NCBI GenBank assembly: GCA_947626165.1
Contig: CANQRG010000006.1
Location: 1-64,000, forward strand
Source of the DNA: an uncultured Clostridia bacterium
GTDB taxonomy: Bacteria > Bacillota > Clostridia > Oscillospirales > Ruminococcaceae
DNA: 64,000 nucleotides
Direction of reading: 5' to 3'
The notes under the pieces are model-generated. The model was not told where the DNA came from. It made no database searches and was given only the letters and a program-made list of their open reading frames with translations. Made by a program: the position numbers and the translations under genes. Of this stretch, positions 18,054-27,642 are shown in pieces (position 1 is the stretch's first letter; the number at the start of each line of letters is the position of its first letter).

Positions 18054-20144
18054 GTGAAAACATACGATAATACCAAAATAAAAAATATTGCGCTGTGCGG
18101 TCATGCAGGCTCGGGAAAAACCTCGCTGTGCGAGGGGCTTTTATACAAGAGCGGAGCAAGTGAAAGGCTTGGTAAAATTTTAGATGGCAATACTGTTTCT
18201 GATTATACAAATGAGGAAATTACAAGAAAATCCTCTGTTTATACATCTCTTTGTACCTTTGAAAGAGACGGTTTCAAAGTAAATATTTTAGATACTCCGG
18301 GTCTTTTTGACTTCGCAGGGGAAATGATAGAAGGAATATCAGCCTGTGATACCGCTATGATAACTGTATCGGGAAAATCAGGAGTAAATGTCGGAACGCA
18401 CAAGGCATATTCAGCGGCGGTTTCTATGAAAAAGCCGAGAATGTTTGTTGTTACAAAGCTTGATTCTGAAAACGCAAACTTCTACAATGTGTTAACTGAC
18501 CTAAAGGCTGCATTCGGTCCGACAGTATGTCCTGTAGTTGTACCTGTTATAGCTGACAGAAAAATCGTTTCATACGTAAATTTGATAGAGATGAAAGCGT
18601 ATAAATACGACAGCAGCGGCAACGCCGTTGAAACGGAAATGCCGACATCTGAACTGGGCGACAAGATAGAGTATCGTCTGCAAGGACTAAAAGAGGCTAT
18701 ATCTGAAGCTGTTGCCGAAACAGACGAGGAGCTTTTTGAAAAGTTCTTCAGCGGAGAGGCTTTCACACAAAAAGAGCTCATCGACGGAATACACAAGGGT
18801 ATGAACGAAGGGGTAATAACTCCTGTGACCTGTGTATCCTCCGCAACTCTGGCAGGCGTTGATATGCTGTTAAAGGAAATATCCCTGCTTCTGCCTGTTT
18901 CAACCGACGATGAAACTGCCGTCGCAACTGACAAAGACGGTTCGCCTGTTGAGGTAAAATGTGATATGTCAGAGCCGTTGAGTGCCTTTGTATTCAAAAC
19001 GGTTGCCGACCCGTTTGTAGGAAAAATGTCGTTTCTTAAAGTTATGTCGGGCAAAATCAAAACAGGTATCGACGCTGTAAACGCTTCAAACGGCAGTACG
19101 CTTAAAATAGGAAAGCTGTTTACGCTGGTCGGCAAAAAGCAAATTGAGCTTAATGAGGCAAGCTGTGGAGATATTGTAGTCGCAACAAAGCTTGACATTA
19201 ATACAAACGACACTATCTGCGATGCGTCAAGAGTTGTAAAATTCGATGCTGTAGACCTGCCGAAGCCTTGCTACCCGATGGCTGTTAAGGCTAAGGCTCA
19301 GGGCGATGAAAGCAAGATCTCAAGTGCTGTATCAAAGCTCTTGGAACAGGATCTAACTCTTGAATACTATCAGGATGAACTCACTCACGAGCAGATTTTA
19401 AAGGGTTTGGGAGATCAGCATTTAGGCTCTGCGCTTACAAAACTCAAAAACGATTTCGGAGTTGACATTGAACTAACCGTTCCGAAAATTCCTTACAGAG
19501 AAACAATAAGAAAGAAAGTCAAGGTTCAGGGAAAACATAAAAAGCAATCGGGCGGACACGGTCAATACGGTGACGTTTGGATAGAATTTGAACCCTGTGT
19601 TTCAGACGATTTGATTTTTGAAGAAAAGATTTTCGGCGGAGCAGTACCTAAAAACTACTTCCCTGCTGTAGAAAAAGGCTTACAGGAGTGTATTTCTAAG
19701 GGCGTTCTGGCAGGTTTCCCTGTTGTGGGACTAAAGGCTATCTTAGTCGACGGCTCTTACCACCCTGTTGATTCCTCTGAAATGGCGTTCAAGATGGCGG
19801 CTACCATAGCATATAAGGAAGGTCTTGCTCAGGCTGACCCTGTACTTTTAGAACCTATCGGAGCATTAAATGTAAGCGTACCTGATGAAAACACAGGCGA
19901 CATAATCGGTGAGCTTAACAAGAGGCGCGGCAGAGTTCTCGGTATGAACCCGTCGGAGACCGAAAAGGGTATGACAGAGGTTATTGCAGAAGTACCGATT
20001 TCTGAAATGAGCGACTTTACTATGCTTCTTCGTCAGATGACTCAGGGCAGAGGAAGCTTTACATTAAAGCAGGAAAGATACGAACAGCTTCCTGCACACT
20101 TGGTTGCAAACGTGATCGCCGAAGCGTCGGTAAGCGGGGATTAA
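18054..20144 (+). CDS. EF-G-like translational GTPase (second-type FusA paralogue)
   Basis: NIALCGHAGSGKTSLCEGLLYKSGA; NILDTPGLFDF; EF-G domains IV/V. Confidence 0.85.
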   Translation: MKTYDNTKIKNIALCGHAGSGKTSLCEGLLYKSGASERLGKILDGNTVSDYTNEEITRKSSVYTSLCTFERDGFKVNILDTPGLFDFAGEMIEGISACDTAMITVSGKSGVNVGTHKAYSAAVSMKKPRMFVVTKLDSENANFYNVLTDLKAAFGPTVCPVVVPVIADRKIVSYVNLIEMKAYKYDSSGNAVETEMPTSELGDKIEYRLQGLKEAISEAVAETDEELFEKFFSGEAFTQKELIDGIHKGMNEGVITPVTCVSSATLAGVDMLLKEISLLLPVSTDDETAVATDKDGSPVEVKCDMSEPLSAFVFKTVADPFVGKMSFLKVMSGKIKTGIDAVNASNGSTLKIGKLFTLVGKKQIELNEASCGDIVVATKLDINTNDTICDASRVVKFDAVDLPKPCYPMAVKAKAQGDESKISSAVSKLLEQDLTLEYYQDELTHEQILKGLGDQHLGSALTKLKNDFGVDIELTVPKIPYRETIRKKVKVQGKHKKQSGGHGQYGDVWIEFEPCVSDDLIFEEKIFGGAVPKNYFPAVEKGLQECISKGVLAGFPVVGLKAILVDGSYHPVDSSEMAFKMAATIAYKEGLAQADPVLLEPIGALNVSVPDENTGDIIGELNKRRGRVLGMNPSETEKGMTEVIAEVPISEMSDFTMLLRQMTQGRGSFTLKQERYEQLPAHLVANVIAEASVSGD

Positions 20145-20150
20145 ATTACC

Positions 20151-21068
20151 ATGCTTTGCAATCTATGTCCACGAGAATGTAATATTGACAGAGAAATTTC
20201 CGCAGGCTTTTGCAGAGCCTGCGGAAATCTTGATAATGTCATAGTTTCGAGAGCGGCTCTCCACTTCTGGGAGGAGCCTTGCATAAGCGGAGAAAGCGGC
20301 AGCGGTACGGTTTTCTTTTCAAACTGCAATTTAAGATGCGTTTTCTGTCAAAACGCTGAAATAAGCATAAACGGCGCAGGCAAGGAAATATCCTGTAACC
20401 GTTTAGCGGATATATTTTTAGAGCTTGAGGAACAGGGTGCGGAGAACATAAACCTTGTAACTCCGACACACTATTCATATCAAATCTTAAAGGCTCTTGA
20501 TATGGTAAAACACAAGCTGGATATTCCTATAGTGATGAACTGCGGAGGGTATGAGTCAGCGGACACTATAAAGATGTTCGACGGGTATATAGACATTTAT
20601 CTGCCTGATTTGAAGTACAAAAGCAGTGAAATGTCGAGCAAATATTCCTCTTGCCCTGATTACTTTGAAAGGGCTGTAGATGCATTAAAGGAAATGCACA
20701 GGCAAGCACCCAAGCTCGTCTGGGACAGGGGAATAAAAGACGAGGATATAAAAATACTCAAAAAGGGGCTTATAATAAGGCATCTTGTTTTGCCTAACTG
20801 TTACCACGACAGCCTCGACATACTCGACTGGCTCAATGAGTGCAGATTTTTGACAAAGTACAATTTTCTGCTTAGTCTTATGAGTCAATTCACGCCCACC
20901 GAAGCGTGTAAGGATCACCCTGAGATTAACAGGCGCATCACCACCTTTGAATACAATAAAGTGGTCAGCAGAGCCGGGCAATACGGGTTCAGGGGATTTG
21001 TTCAAGAACGTTCATCTGCGCAGGAGGAATATATTCCGCCGTTTGATTTAACCGGAGTAAACTATTAG
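20151..21068 (+). CDS. Radical SAM protein, pyruvate-formate-lyase-activase-like
   Basis: FFSNCNLRCVFCQNAEIS CxxxCxxC; LCNLCPRECNIDR. Confidence 0.85.
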   Translation: MLCNLCPRECNIDREISAGFCRACGNLDNVIVSRAALHFWEEPCISGESGSGTVFFSNCNLRCVFCQNAEISINGAGKEISCNRLADIFLELEEQGAENINLVTPTHYSYQILKALDMVKHKLDIPIVMNCGGYESADTIKMFDGYIDIYLPDLKYKSSEMSSKYSSCPDYFERAVDALKEMHRQAPKLVWDRGIKDEDIKILKKGLIIRHLVLPNCYHDSLDILDWLNECRFLTKYNFLLSLMSQFTPTEACKDHPEINRRITTFEYNKVVSRAGQYGFRGFVQERSSAQEEYIPPFDLTGVNY

Positions 21069-21210
21069 AAACTAGAAACTAGAAGCAAGACCGCCGAGCC
21101 GGCGGTGGCTCTCTGCCTTTGAGAAATTTTATTAATGTTTAACTTTGATAAACGGCAGGCTAGTACATAGATGCAAGAAATTAGAAGCCAGAAGCCAGAA
21201 GCAAGATGTT
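21064..21210 (+). repeat. Dispersed modular repeat with heptamers on both sides
   Basis: ttagaaactagaaactagaagcaagaccgccgagccggcggtggctctctgcctttgag..aacggcaggctagtac..gatgcaagaaattagaagccagaagccagaagcaa. Confidence 0.95.
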
Positions 21211-21287
21211 ACAATCAGAACTTTGTGGAAAAGATAAAAAGCTGTCAAGGTTAAAAGTTTCCTTGACAGTTTTATTATGCTTTATTT

Positions 21288-21506
21288 TTAGTCTTTATAA
21301 CTTCTCTTTTTGTTTGTTAATCCGCTTATATAATCTAAAGATGTGTCGTACAAAATCGCTAACTTCACAGCAAAATCCATAGGTACTTTACTCTCCCCTC
21401 GTTCATATCGCTGATACTGTGAAGTATGCATATTTAATAATTTAGATACTTCTGCTTGGCTCATATCTCTATCTTCTCTAAGGTCTTTTATTCTATTGAA
21501 TATCAT
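21288..21506 (-). CDS. XRE-family regulator
   Basis: RIKDLREDRDMSQAEVSKLLNMHTSQYQRYERGESKVPMDFAVKLAILYDTSLDYISGLT. Confidence 0.85.
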   Translation of the reverse strand: MIFNRIKDLREDRDMSQAEVSKLLNMHTSQYQRYERGESKVPMDFAVKLAILYDTSLDYISGLTNKKRSYKD

Positions 21507-21545
21507 AAAATCACCTCTAAATCCACTATAAATCAGTAGGTTTTT

Positions 21546-22412
21546 TCATTTATCCATTCTAACAAACTCAGGCTTATGCTTTTTAAAATAAGCCAGATAC
21601 TTAAATCCTGCCCGTTTAACAAGCTCCCCGCACTCGGCTATCCCTTTGCCCAAATCGGAAACTCGGTGTGCGTCCGAGCCGAGAGAGATGATCTCTCCGC
21701 CTAAATCACGATACAGCTTTATATACTTAAAATCAGGAAAAGGCTTGCCGTACTTCTGCCTTAGCCCCGATGTGTTCACCTCTATACCCTTTGAATTTTG
21801 AATGATGACCTTAAAACACTCCTTAATTATATCGTCGTATTTTGAAATGTCTGTTTTAAGTCCGTACTCTCCCTCTATGTATCGGAGCGTGTAAGTTAAA
21901 TGCCCTAAAACGTCGAATTTTCCCCAATTGCATAGCTTCAGAAGCTCTAGGAAATAGTCCTCTAACAGCTTGTCGATTTCGCTGTCTGAATAGTTTTCAT
22001 ACTTGATAAAGCAAAAGTCGGGACGCTTCGGAAGCTCGTGCATTGAACCGATTATAAAGTCCAGACGCTTATCCTCAACCGCTTTGTCGGCAATGTCAAA
22101 GTCGTGAGTTGCCTGACCAAGCTCAATTCCACAGATAAGATTTATCTTGTCTGAGTATCTCTCCTTCAGCTTTGTTACACAGTCAAGAGATTTGTCAAAA
22201 TCCTTTCCGAAGCCGTATGTGTCGTGTTCGTTAGGCTCGACGTTATAGTAGTCAATACCATACCAGCGGTTGCACTCGCAATGGTCTGTTATTGCATAAG
22301 CCTCAAGACCCAACTCTATCGCCCTCTCAACCATTTGAATAGGTTCGGCGTCGGCATCGGGCGAAAAATGTGTGTGTGTATGGCAGTCGATAAGACCTTT
22401 GAGTTCGTTCAT
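21546..22412 (-). CDS. PHP-domain histidinol-phosphatase-like phosphoesterase
   Basis: LIDCHTHTHFSPDADAEPIQMVERAIELGLEAYAITDH. Confidence 0.85.
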   Translation of the reverse strand: MNELKGLIDCHTHTHFSPDADAEPIQMVERAIELGLEAYAITDHCECNRWYGIDYYNVEPNEHDTYGFGKDFDKSLDCVTKLKERYSDKINLICGIELGQATHDFDIADKAVEDKRLDFIIGSMHELPKRPDFCFIKYENYSDSEIDKLLEDYFLELLKLCNWGKFDVLGHLTYTLRYIEGEYGLKTDISKYDDIIKECFKVIIQNSKGIEVNTSGLRQKYGKPFPDFKYIKLYRDLGGEIISLGSDAHRVSDLGKGIAECGELVKRAGFKYLAYFKKHKPEFVRMDK

Positions 22413-22579
22413 TTTATTTCTCCGTTTCTTAATTTATAGTTTATAGTATACCATAATCGCAATAAATTGCAAGAAAGTTAGTCTTTAAGCGTACACAAAA
22501 AGTGTTGAAATAATCTTCGGTGTATGATATAATTTTGTATAATGATGAAATAAAACCTCACAGAAAATGGTGATTAAAG

Positions 22580-23107
22580 ATGAGAGTAAATATAAAGCTG
22601 TTTATTTTATCGATAATACTCGGAGTGTTGGGCATTTTGCTGCCTTGGTTCTTCGGCGGGATTACTCTGTTCGGTACCGGACTGCTCCCTATGGAGTTTC
22701 CTATACTGCTTTGCGGAATGGCATGCGGTTTGGGTTACGGCGGCGTTGTCGGGGCAATAGTACCTATACTGTACTCGCTTATTTTCGGTACAATGGATAT
22801 ATATCCGCTGGGAGTTGCAACAGCCGTTGAGCTTTGCGCTTACGGTGTTTTGTGCGGTCTGCTTTATAAGACGCTGAAGCAAAATGTTTATGTATCCCTG
22901 CTGCTTTCTATGTTCAGCGGAAGGGCGATATTCTATATCGTATATTATTTTACTCTCCGCTATGAGGGGAAAGTTTACACAGCCGATATGTTTATAAACG
23001 GAGAAGTTTTAAACGTACTTGCAGGAATAGCAATTCAGATTATATTTATACCTCTTATCGTTCTGATACTTAACAAGACGGGTATTGTACACAAAGGCGA
23101 AAAGTAA
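22580..23107 (+). CDS. ECF transporter S-component-like membrane protein
   Basis: Multi-TM; GGVVGAIVPILYSLIFGTMDIYPLGVATAVELCAYGVLCGLLY. Confidence 0.65.
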   Translation: MRVNIKLFILSIILGVLGILLPWFFGGITLFGTGLLPMEFPILLCGMACGLGYGGVVGAIVPILYSLIFGTMDIYPLGVATAVELCAYGVLCGLLYKTLKQNVYVSLLLSMFSGRAIFYIVYYFTLRYEGKVYTADMFINGEVLNVLAGIAIQIIFIPLIVLILNKTGIVHKGEK

Positions 23108-23134
23108 AACACATTATATAAAGGAGAACACACT

Positions 23135-24412
23135 ATGTCAACAGCATTTAAACCGGCGGATATTCTTCTGCCGAACGGCAAAACAGATATGTTTGCGTGG
23201 TCGGTCGTTGCCTGCGACCAGTATACAAGCGAGCCTGAATACTGGAAGGACGTCGAAAGAACCGTCGGAGATAAAGCGTCTACGCTCAATATGATTTTGC
23301 CTGAGATATATCTTTCAGACAGCGATGTTGAAGAAAGAATACAAAACATACATAAGACAATGGATAAATACTTGTCATTAAACATTTTCAACGAGTACAG
23401 AAATTCATATATCTACACCGAGAGGATCCAGAGCAACGGAATACTTCGTCAGGGCTTGGTAGGAATGATAGACCTTGAAGAATATGATTACTCAAAGGGA
23501 AGCACTTCCCCTGTTCGTGCGACTGAGGCGACAGTAGTTGAGCGAATACCTCCGAGAATAAAGGTAAGGCGAGGCGCTAAGCTTGAACTTCCGCACATAA
23601 TGATACTTATAGACGATGAGAACAAGACCGTAATCGAGCCAATAGGTGAGAAAGTTGGCTCTATGGAAAAGCTGTACGATTTCTCACTTATGAAAAACGG
23701 CGGAAGTATAAAGGGATACCTTGTTCAAGACGGCCAAAAAGATATGATCGACAGAGCATTAACGGCTCTTGGCGACAAGAAAGCCTTTAATGAAAAGTAC
23801 GGCTTATCAAACGCTCCTGTTTTACTATATGCTATGGGCGACGGCAACCACTCGCTTGCAACTGCAAAAGCGTATTATGAGGAACTCAAGGCAAGCAATC
23901 CTGATAAAGATATGTCTCTACACCCTGCAAGATACGCACTGGTTGAGATAGTCAATCTACACAGCGCGGCTTTGCAGTTTGAAGCTATCCACCGCATTGT
24001 CACAGATGTTGACTGCGACGATTTGCTGGCAAATCTTAAATCTGTGCTTTTGCTTACTGAAACGGACAGTGGTTCAGGTCAGGCATTTACATATGTTTTC
24101 AAGGGTGTTAAAAAGAAGGTGTTTATAAACAATAAGCTTTCAAATTTAACTGTCGGCTCACTGCAAGCAGTATTGGACGATTATATTAAAGAAAACGGCG
24201 GAAAGGTAGATTATATTCACGGAGCAGATGTTTTGGAAAAGCTGGCTCAGGCAGATAACAGCATAGGTTTCATACTTCCCGATATGCTTAAATCGGAGCT
24301 TTTCCCGACCGTTATTAAAGACGGCGCTCTGCCGAGAAAAACATTCTCTATGGGTCACGCTGAGGATAAGAGATTTTATATAGAGTGTAGGAAAATTATA
24401 ATGGATAATTGA
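23135..24412 (+). CDS. DUF1015 family protein
   Basis: FKPADILLPNG..WSVVACDQYTSEPEYW..DGNHSLATAKAYYEELK. Confidence 0.88.
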   Translation: MSTAFKPADILLPNGKTDMFAWSVVACDQYTSEPEYWKDVERTVGDKASTLNMILPEIYLSDSDVEERIQNIHKTMDKYLSLNIFNEYRNSYIYTERIQSNGILRQGLVGMIDLEEYDYSKGSTSPVRATEATVVERIPPRIKVRRGAKLELPHIMILIDDENKTVIEPIGEKVGSMEKLYDFSLMKNGGSIKGYLVQDGQKDMIDRALTALGDKKAFNEKYGLSNAPVLLYAMGDGNHSLATAKAYYEELKASNPDKDMSLHPARYALVEIVNLHSAALQFEAIHRIVTDVDCDDLLANLKSVLLLTETDSGSGQAFTYVFKGVKKKVFINNKLSNLTVGSLQAVLDDYIKENGGKVDYIHGADVLEKLAQADNSIGFILPDMLKSELFPTVIKDGALPRKTFSMGHAEDKRFYIECRKIIMDN

Positions 24413-24440
24413 TATTGGATAATGGATAAATCAATAAGCA

Positions 24441-24473
24441 AAAAAGTGTTCGGAAAAAAACGAACACTTTTTC
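24441..24473. terminator. Bidirectional terminator between convergent genes
   Basis: AAAAAGTGTTCG-gaaaaaaa-CGAACACTTTTT. Confidence 0.85.
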
Positions 24474-24478
24474 TATTC

Positions 24479-24503
24479 TCTAACTTCTAACCTCTAACCT
24501 CTA
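24479..24503 (-). repeat. Heptamer array overlapping the 3' end of rpiB
   Basis: TAACTTC TAACCTC TAACCTC on plus strand = GAGGTTA GAGGTTA GAAGTTA on minus. Confidence 0.75.
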
Positions 24504-24927
24504 TATCCGTTATCATATCCACACGTCTCTTGTGGCGTCCGCCGAGAAACTTTGTTTTCAAAAAGACATCGACAAGCTCGATTGCAAGACCTTTGCCTAC
24601 AACTCTTCCGCCCATACAAAGAACATTAGCGTCGTTGTGCTGCCTTGTCAGCTTTGCCGAATAGTAGTCTGAACAGCAAGCCGCCCTTATTCCTTTGACC
24701 TTATTTGCGGCGATTGAAATTCCTATACCTGTTCCGCAGACGAGTATCGCCTTTTCAATAGCTCCGTTTACTACATCTGCGCAGACCTCTTTTGCCTTTT
24801 GCGGATAGTCGCACTTCTCTCCGCTCATACAGCCGTAGTCTTTATACTCTATCCCGTTTTCCTTGAAATATTCAACTACAGCTTCTTTTATTTCAATTCC
24901 TGCGTGGTCGTTGCCTATTCCTATCAT
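24487..24927 (-). CDS. rpiB: Ribose-5-phosphate isomerase B
   Basis: MIGIGNDHAGIEIKEAVVEYFKENG..CGTGIGISIAANKVKGIRAACC. Confidence 0.93.
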   Translation of the reverse strand: MIGIGNDHAGIEIKEAVVEYFKENGIEYKDYGCMSGEKCDYPQKAKEVCADVVNGAIEKAILVCGTGIGISIAANKVKGIRAACCSDYYSAKLTRQHNDANVLCMGGRVVGKGLAIELVDVFLKTKFLGGRHKRRVDMITDIEVRG

Positions 24928-24995
24928 AATTTTTCTCCTTAAAATATTGTGTCGGTTTCTTGCCTCATATATCTGTAAGTTATTACATTCAATAA

Positions 24996-25202
24996 TTATT
25001 TATTATCCTTTTCCTTGTCTCTCTCCATAGTTTCACTAATTGCCCGATTAACAAATTTGTTTAATGAGCCGTCATACTTATTTGCGTGAGCCGATATGTT
25101 CTCTCGTTTCCCTTTAGGAACTCTTATATTAATATTATCATAATGATTTTTATTATATTTATTAATTGCTCTTTTTTGAGCTTTACTAACTGGCATATTC
25201 AT
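24996..25202 (-). CDS. Arc/RHH-like small protein
   Basis: YNKNHYDNINIRVPKGKRENISAHANKYDGSLNKFVNRAISETMERD. Confidence 0.7.
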   Translation of the reverse strand: MNMPVSKAQKRAINKYNKNHYDNINIRVPKGKRENISAHANKYDGSLNKFVNRAISETMERDKEKDNK

Positions 25203-25396
25203 CAGTCCTTTTCATTATCTCTCTCCATAGCTTCATTGATTGCTCTGTTAAGAAATTTGTTCAACGATCCATCATGTTTAATTGCATGAGACTTAACTAC
25301 TTCCTTTTCACCCTTAGGAAGCCTAAGATCAATCCTGTCATAATGATTTTTATTATACTTTGCATTCGCTCTAATTTTCGCTTTACTAGCTGGCAT
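25202..25396 (-). CDS. Arc/RHH-like small protein, tandem paralogue of the next
   Basis: YNKNHYDRIDLRLPKGEKEVVKSHAIKHDGSLNKFLNRAINEAMERD. Confidence 0.7.
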   Translation of the reverse strand: MPASKAKIRANAKYNKNHYDRIDLRLPKGEKEVVKSHAIKHDGSLNKFLNRAINEAMERDNEKD

Positions 25397-25461
25397 ATTT
25401 TTTCACCTTAAGTAATTATTTATTAATAAAATCACATTTAATCAAAAATTATTGTACCTAG

Positions 25462-25735
25462 TCGAAAAGGAGAGTTCTTGCCTCTTGCCTCTAAAATTCT
25501 TGCCTCTTATAGCCCAAAGGCAGCACTGAATGCAACGTCACCGTTGCCTTACCGTTCTTACTTTTTGTTTCTTGTATCTCGGTACTAGCCTGCCGTTGCA
25601 CAAAATAAATACATTTTACGAACTATCCAAAGGCAGCACTGGATGCAACGTCACCGTTGCCCGCCGTTGTACAAACTATAACACTTGTCATACTACCCAA
25701 AGGCGGCAGAGCCCCCGCTGGTTCAGCGGCGGCGG
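25462..25735 (-). repeat. Cluster of dispersed modular repeats (at least three core/head units) plus heptamers
   Basis: ttgcctcttgcctct..; three ccaaaggc[ag] foot sequences; two GCAACG-GTGA-CGTTGC heads; CCGCTGAACCAGCGG head. Confidence 0.9.
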
Positions 25736-26451
25736 TCTTTTTCCGCTTTTGTTATCTGCAAATAGCTTGCGTTGAGTTTTGAAGCGTCATCAAAAAGGCT
25801 TTCGTCATTAAGCGCTATCATACATAAAGAACTTGCATTTTGAAGTCTTTTTCCGATAGGAGCCAATACGACGCTTTCATCGTCATTAAACAAGCCGTCT
25901 TTGATTTCTTTTGCATTATCGCCGACAAGGATTATACTCTCAAAAGCATTATCCTGCCTGTATTTCAGTATATCATCGTTACTGCAAACAGTATCGTCGT
26001 AAATACATTCAATCTTTTCAGCGTAAATTTTGTACGCTCCGAAATAAGACACATTCGGTCTTGCCCTCATAACTGAAAATACGATTTTCCCGTCACGCTC
26101 TCCGCTGCATACATTCATAGCAAGCGATTTCAATGTCGAGATACCTGCGCACTTTTTGTTATCCTTAAAGCATAACCCCTTTACCGCCGAAATACCTATT
26201 CTAAGACCCGTATAGCTTCCCGGCCCGTTTGCAACAGCAACAGCGTAAATGTCAGCGAGAGTTAAATCGGCGTCAATTAATAGCCTTTTCAAAATCGGGA
26301 GCAAAACCTGAGAATGGGTAAGCTCGGTTATAACGGTGGTGTTTGCCAAGATCCTGTCCTTGTCCGCAACGGCTAAAGACGCTATTTTTCCCGAAGTGTC
26401 AACGCCGAGAACTATTTTTGATTTTTCATCTTTTTTATTCAAAGCGTTCAT
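25723..26451 (-). CDS. tsaB: tRNA threonylcarbamoyladenosine biosynthesis protein TsaB
   Basis: VLGVDTSGKIASLAV..AVANGPGSYTGLRIGISAVKGL; start trimmed from ORF track. Confidence 0.88.
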   Translation of the reverse strand: MNALNKKDEKSKIVLGVDTSGKIASLAVADKDRILANTTVITELTHSQVLLPILKRLLIDADLTLADIYAVAVANGPGSYTGLRIGISAVKGLCFKDNKKCAGISTLKSLAMNVCSGERDGKIVFSVMRARPNVSYFGAYKIYAEKIECIYDDTVCSNDDILKYRQDNAFESIILVGDNAKEIKDGLFNDDESVVLAPIGKRLQNASSLCMIALNDESLFDDASKLNASYLQITKAEKDRRR

Positions 26452-26869
26452 CTCCGATGATTTCAATTTCCCTTTCGTTTTCACTAAGCCTTGTGATTTT
26501 AATGTATATGGTATTCTCGGGCAGTGCGTCTGAAATGTTTTCGCTCCACTCCACCGCAAGAATGTTTCTGTCGTTCATATAATCGTAAAAGCCGGTCGTT
26601 TCAAGGTCTAGCGAGCTTGTTATTCTATACATATCAAAGTGACACAGCATAATATTGCTGCTGTCAGACCTGTATTCATTTACAAGCGCAAAGGTAGGAG
26701 ATGTAACCATATCTCCTATCCCAAGACCGATAGAAAGTCCTCTTGTAAAGGTAGTTTTTCCAACGCCTAAGCCGCCTACATAGGCAATAACGTCTCCGCC
26801 CTTGAGCTTTTTACCGACGCTTTCTGCAAATTTAATTGTCTCCTCAGGCGAGCTGGTTACTACCTTCAT
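26435..26869 (-). CDS. tsaE: tRNA threonylcarbamoyladenosine biosynthesis protein TsaE
   Basis: GDVIAYVGGLGVGKTTFTRGLSIGLGI..SPTFALVNEY. Confidence 0.92.
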   Translation of the reverse strand: MKVVTSSPEETIKFAESVGKKLKGGDVIAYVGGLGVGKTTFTRGLSIGLGIGDMVTSPTFALVNEYRSDSSNIMLCHFDMYRITSSLDLETTGFYDYMNDRNILAVEWSENISDALPENTIYIKITRLSENEREIEIIGDERFE

Positions 26870-26888
26870 TTTAATTCTCCTGTTATAA

Positions 26889-27605
26889 TTATTTCAAAAG
26901 CGCTTCTTCCGAATGGTCATCGTACAGCGGCTCGTTTGACAAAACCTCGTCTATTTTACTGCTTTGGTCGCTGTCGGTTACCGCTTCGGCTGGTTCAGGT
27001 TCGTTTTTATCGGCGCTGCCGTCATTCTTATGCCTTACCTTTGTATCAAATCTCTCGATAAACGTAAAATACTTCTGTGCCGCTTCAATTTGATCTATCT
27101 CAAACGGACACTCGTCTGCTATCTGCTTTGTATTGAGAGCCGCAACGGTAAACTCTATTATTTCATTGCCGTCGTTATCATAGAATATGGCGTTAGTTTT
27201 CATATATCTTATTACAATTCTCGAAACATTGTCAAGAGCAAGACGGATAGGTTCTTCGGCAATAGCCCTGTCGCCTCTGAATTTGATAGGGATAGCATAA
27301 CTTTCCCACTCTTTAAAAGCGTAGATGAAATACTCATATGTGTATGATTTCTTACCTCTGGCATTTGCAGTCGAGCCTGTTTTATTTGCAAATACTATTG
27401 TCAAGTCTTTTACATCTACATCAGGCAGTGCGTTTTCCACAAGAGTGTTTACACGCTGAATGTCACGCTTGAGTTTATGCTTGCGTCTTTTTTTGCCCAG
27501 CACTTTAAAGACTATTGCAAACAATATAATTAAAACAACTGCTGCGCATACCGCAAAGAAAATCATAGTTCCCTTTTCACCGAAAATATCTTTCAAAAAG
27601 TCCAT
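26889..27605 (-). CDS. Single-TM hypothetical protein
   Basis: N-terminal TM helix, soluble domain, acidic tail. Confidence 0.5.
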   Translation of the reverse strand: MDFLKDIFGEKGTMIFFAVCAAVVLIILFAIVFKVLGKKRRKHKLKRDIQRVNTLVENALPDVDVKDLTIVFANKTGSTANARGKKSYTYEYFIYAFKEWESYAIPIKFRGDRAIAEEPIRLALDNVSRIVIRYMKTNAIFYDNDGNEIIEFTVAALNTKQIADECPFEIDQIEAAQKYFTFIERFDTKVRHKNDGSADKNEPEPAEAVTDSDQSSKIDEVLSNEPLYDDHSEEALLK

Positions 27606-27642
27606 TTTACATTCTCCGTTCGTATGATTTTTTAATAAAGCC

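Noticed and set aside
18482-19213. 243-aa minus-strand ORF opposite the EF-G paralogue
   Set aside because: Ser/Thr-rich shadow ORF with no family features.
21092-21115. H-type pseudoknot in repeat heads (ACCGCC-GAGCC-GGCGGT-GGCTC)
   Set aside because: Both helices would need zero-length connecting loops, which is sterically implausible; a two-state hairpin switch is the better reading.
25462-25735. Transposon ends with target-site duplication
   Set aside because: I could not identify a consistent duplication flanking the repeats by eye; needs comparison with empty sites.
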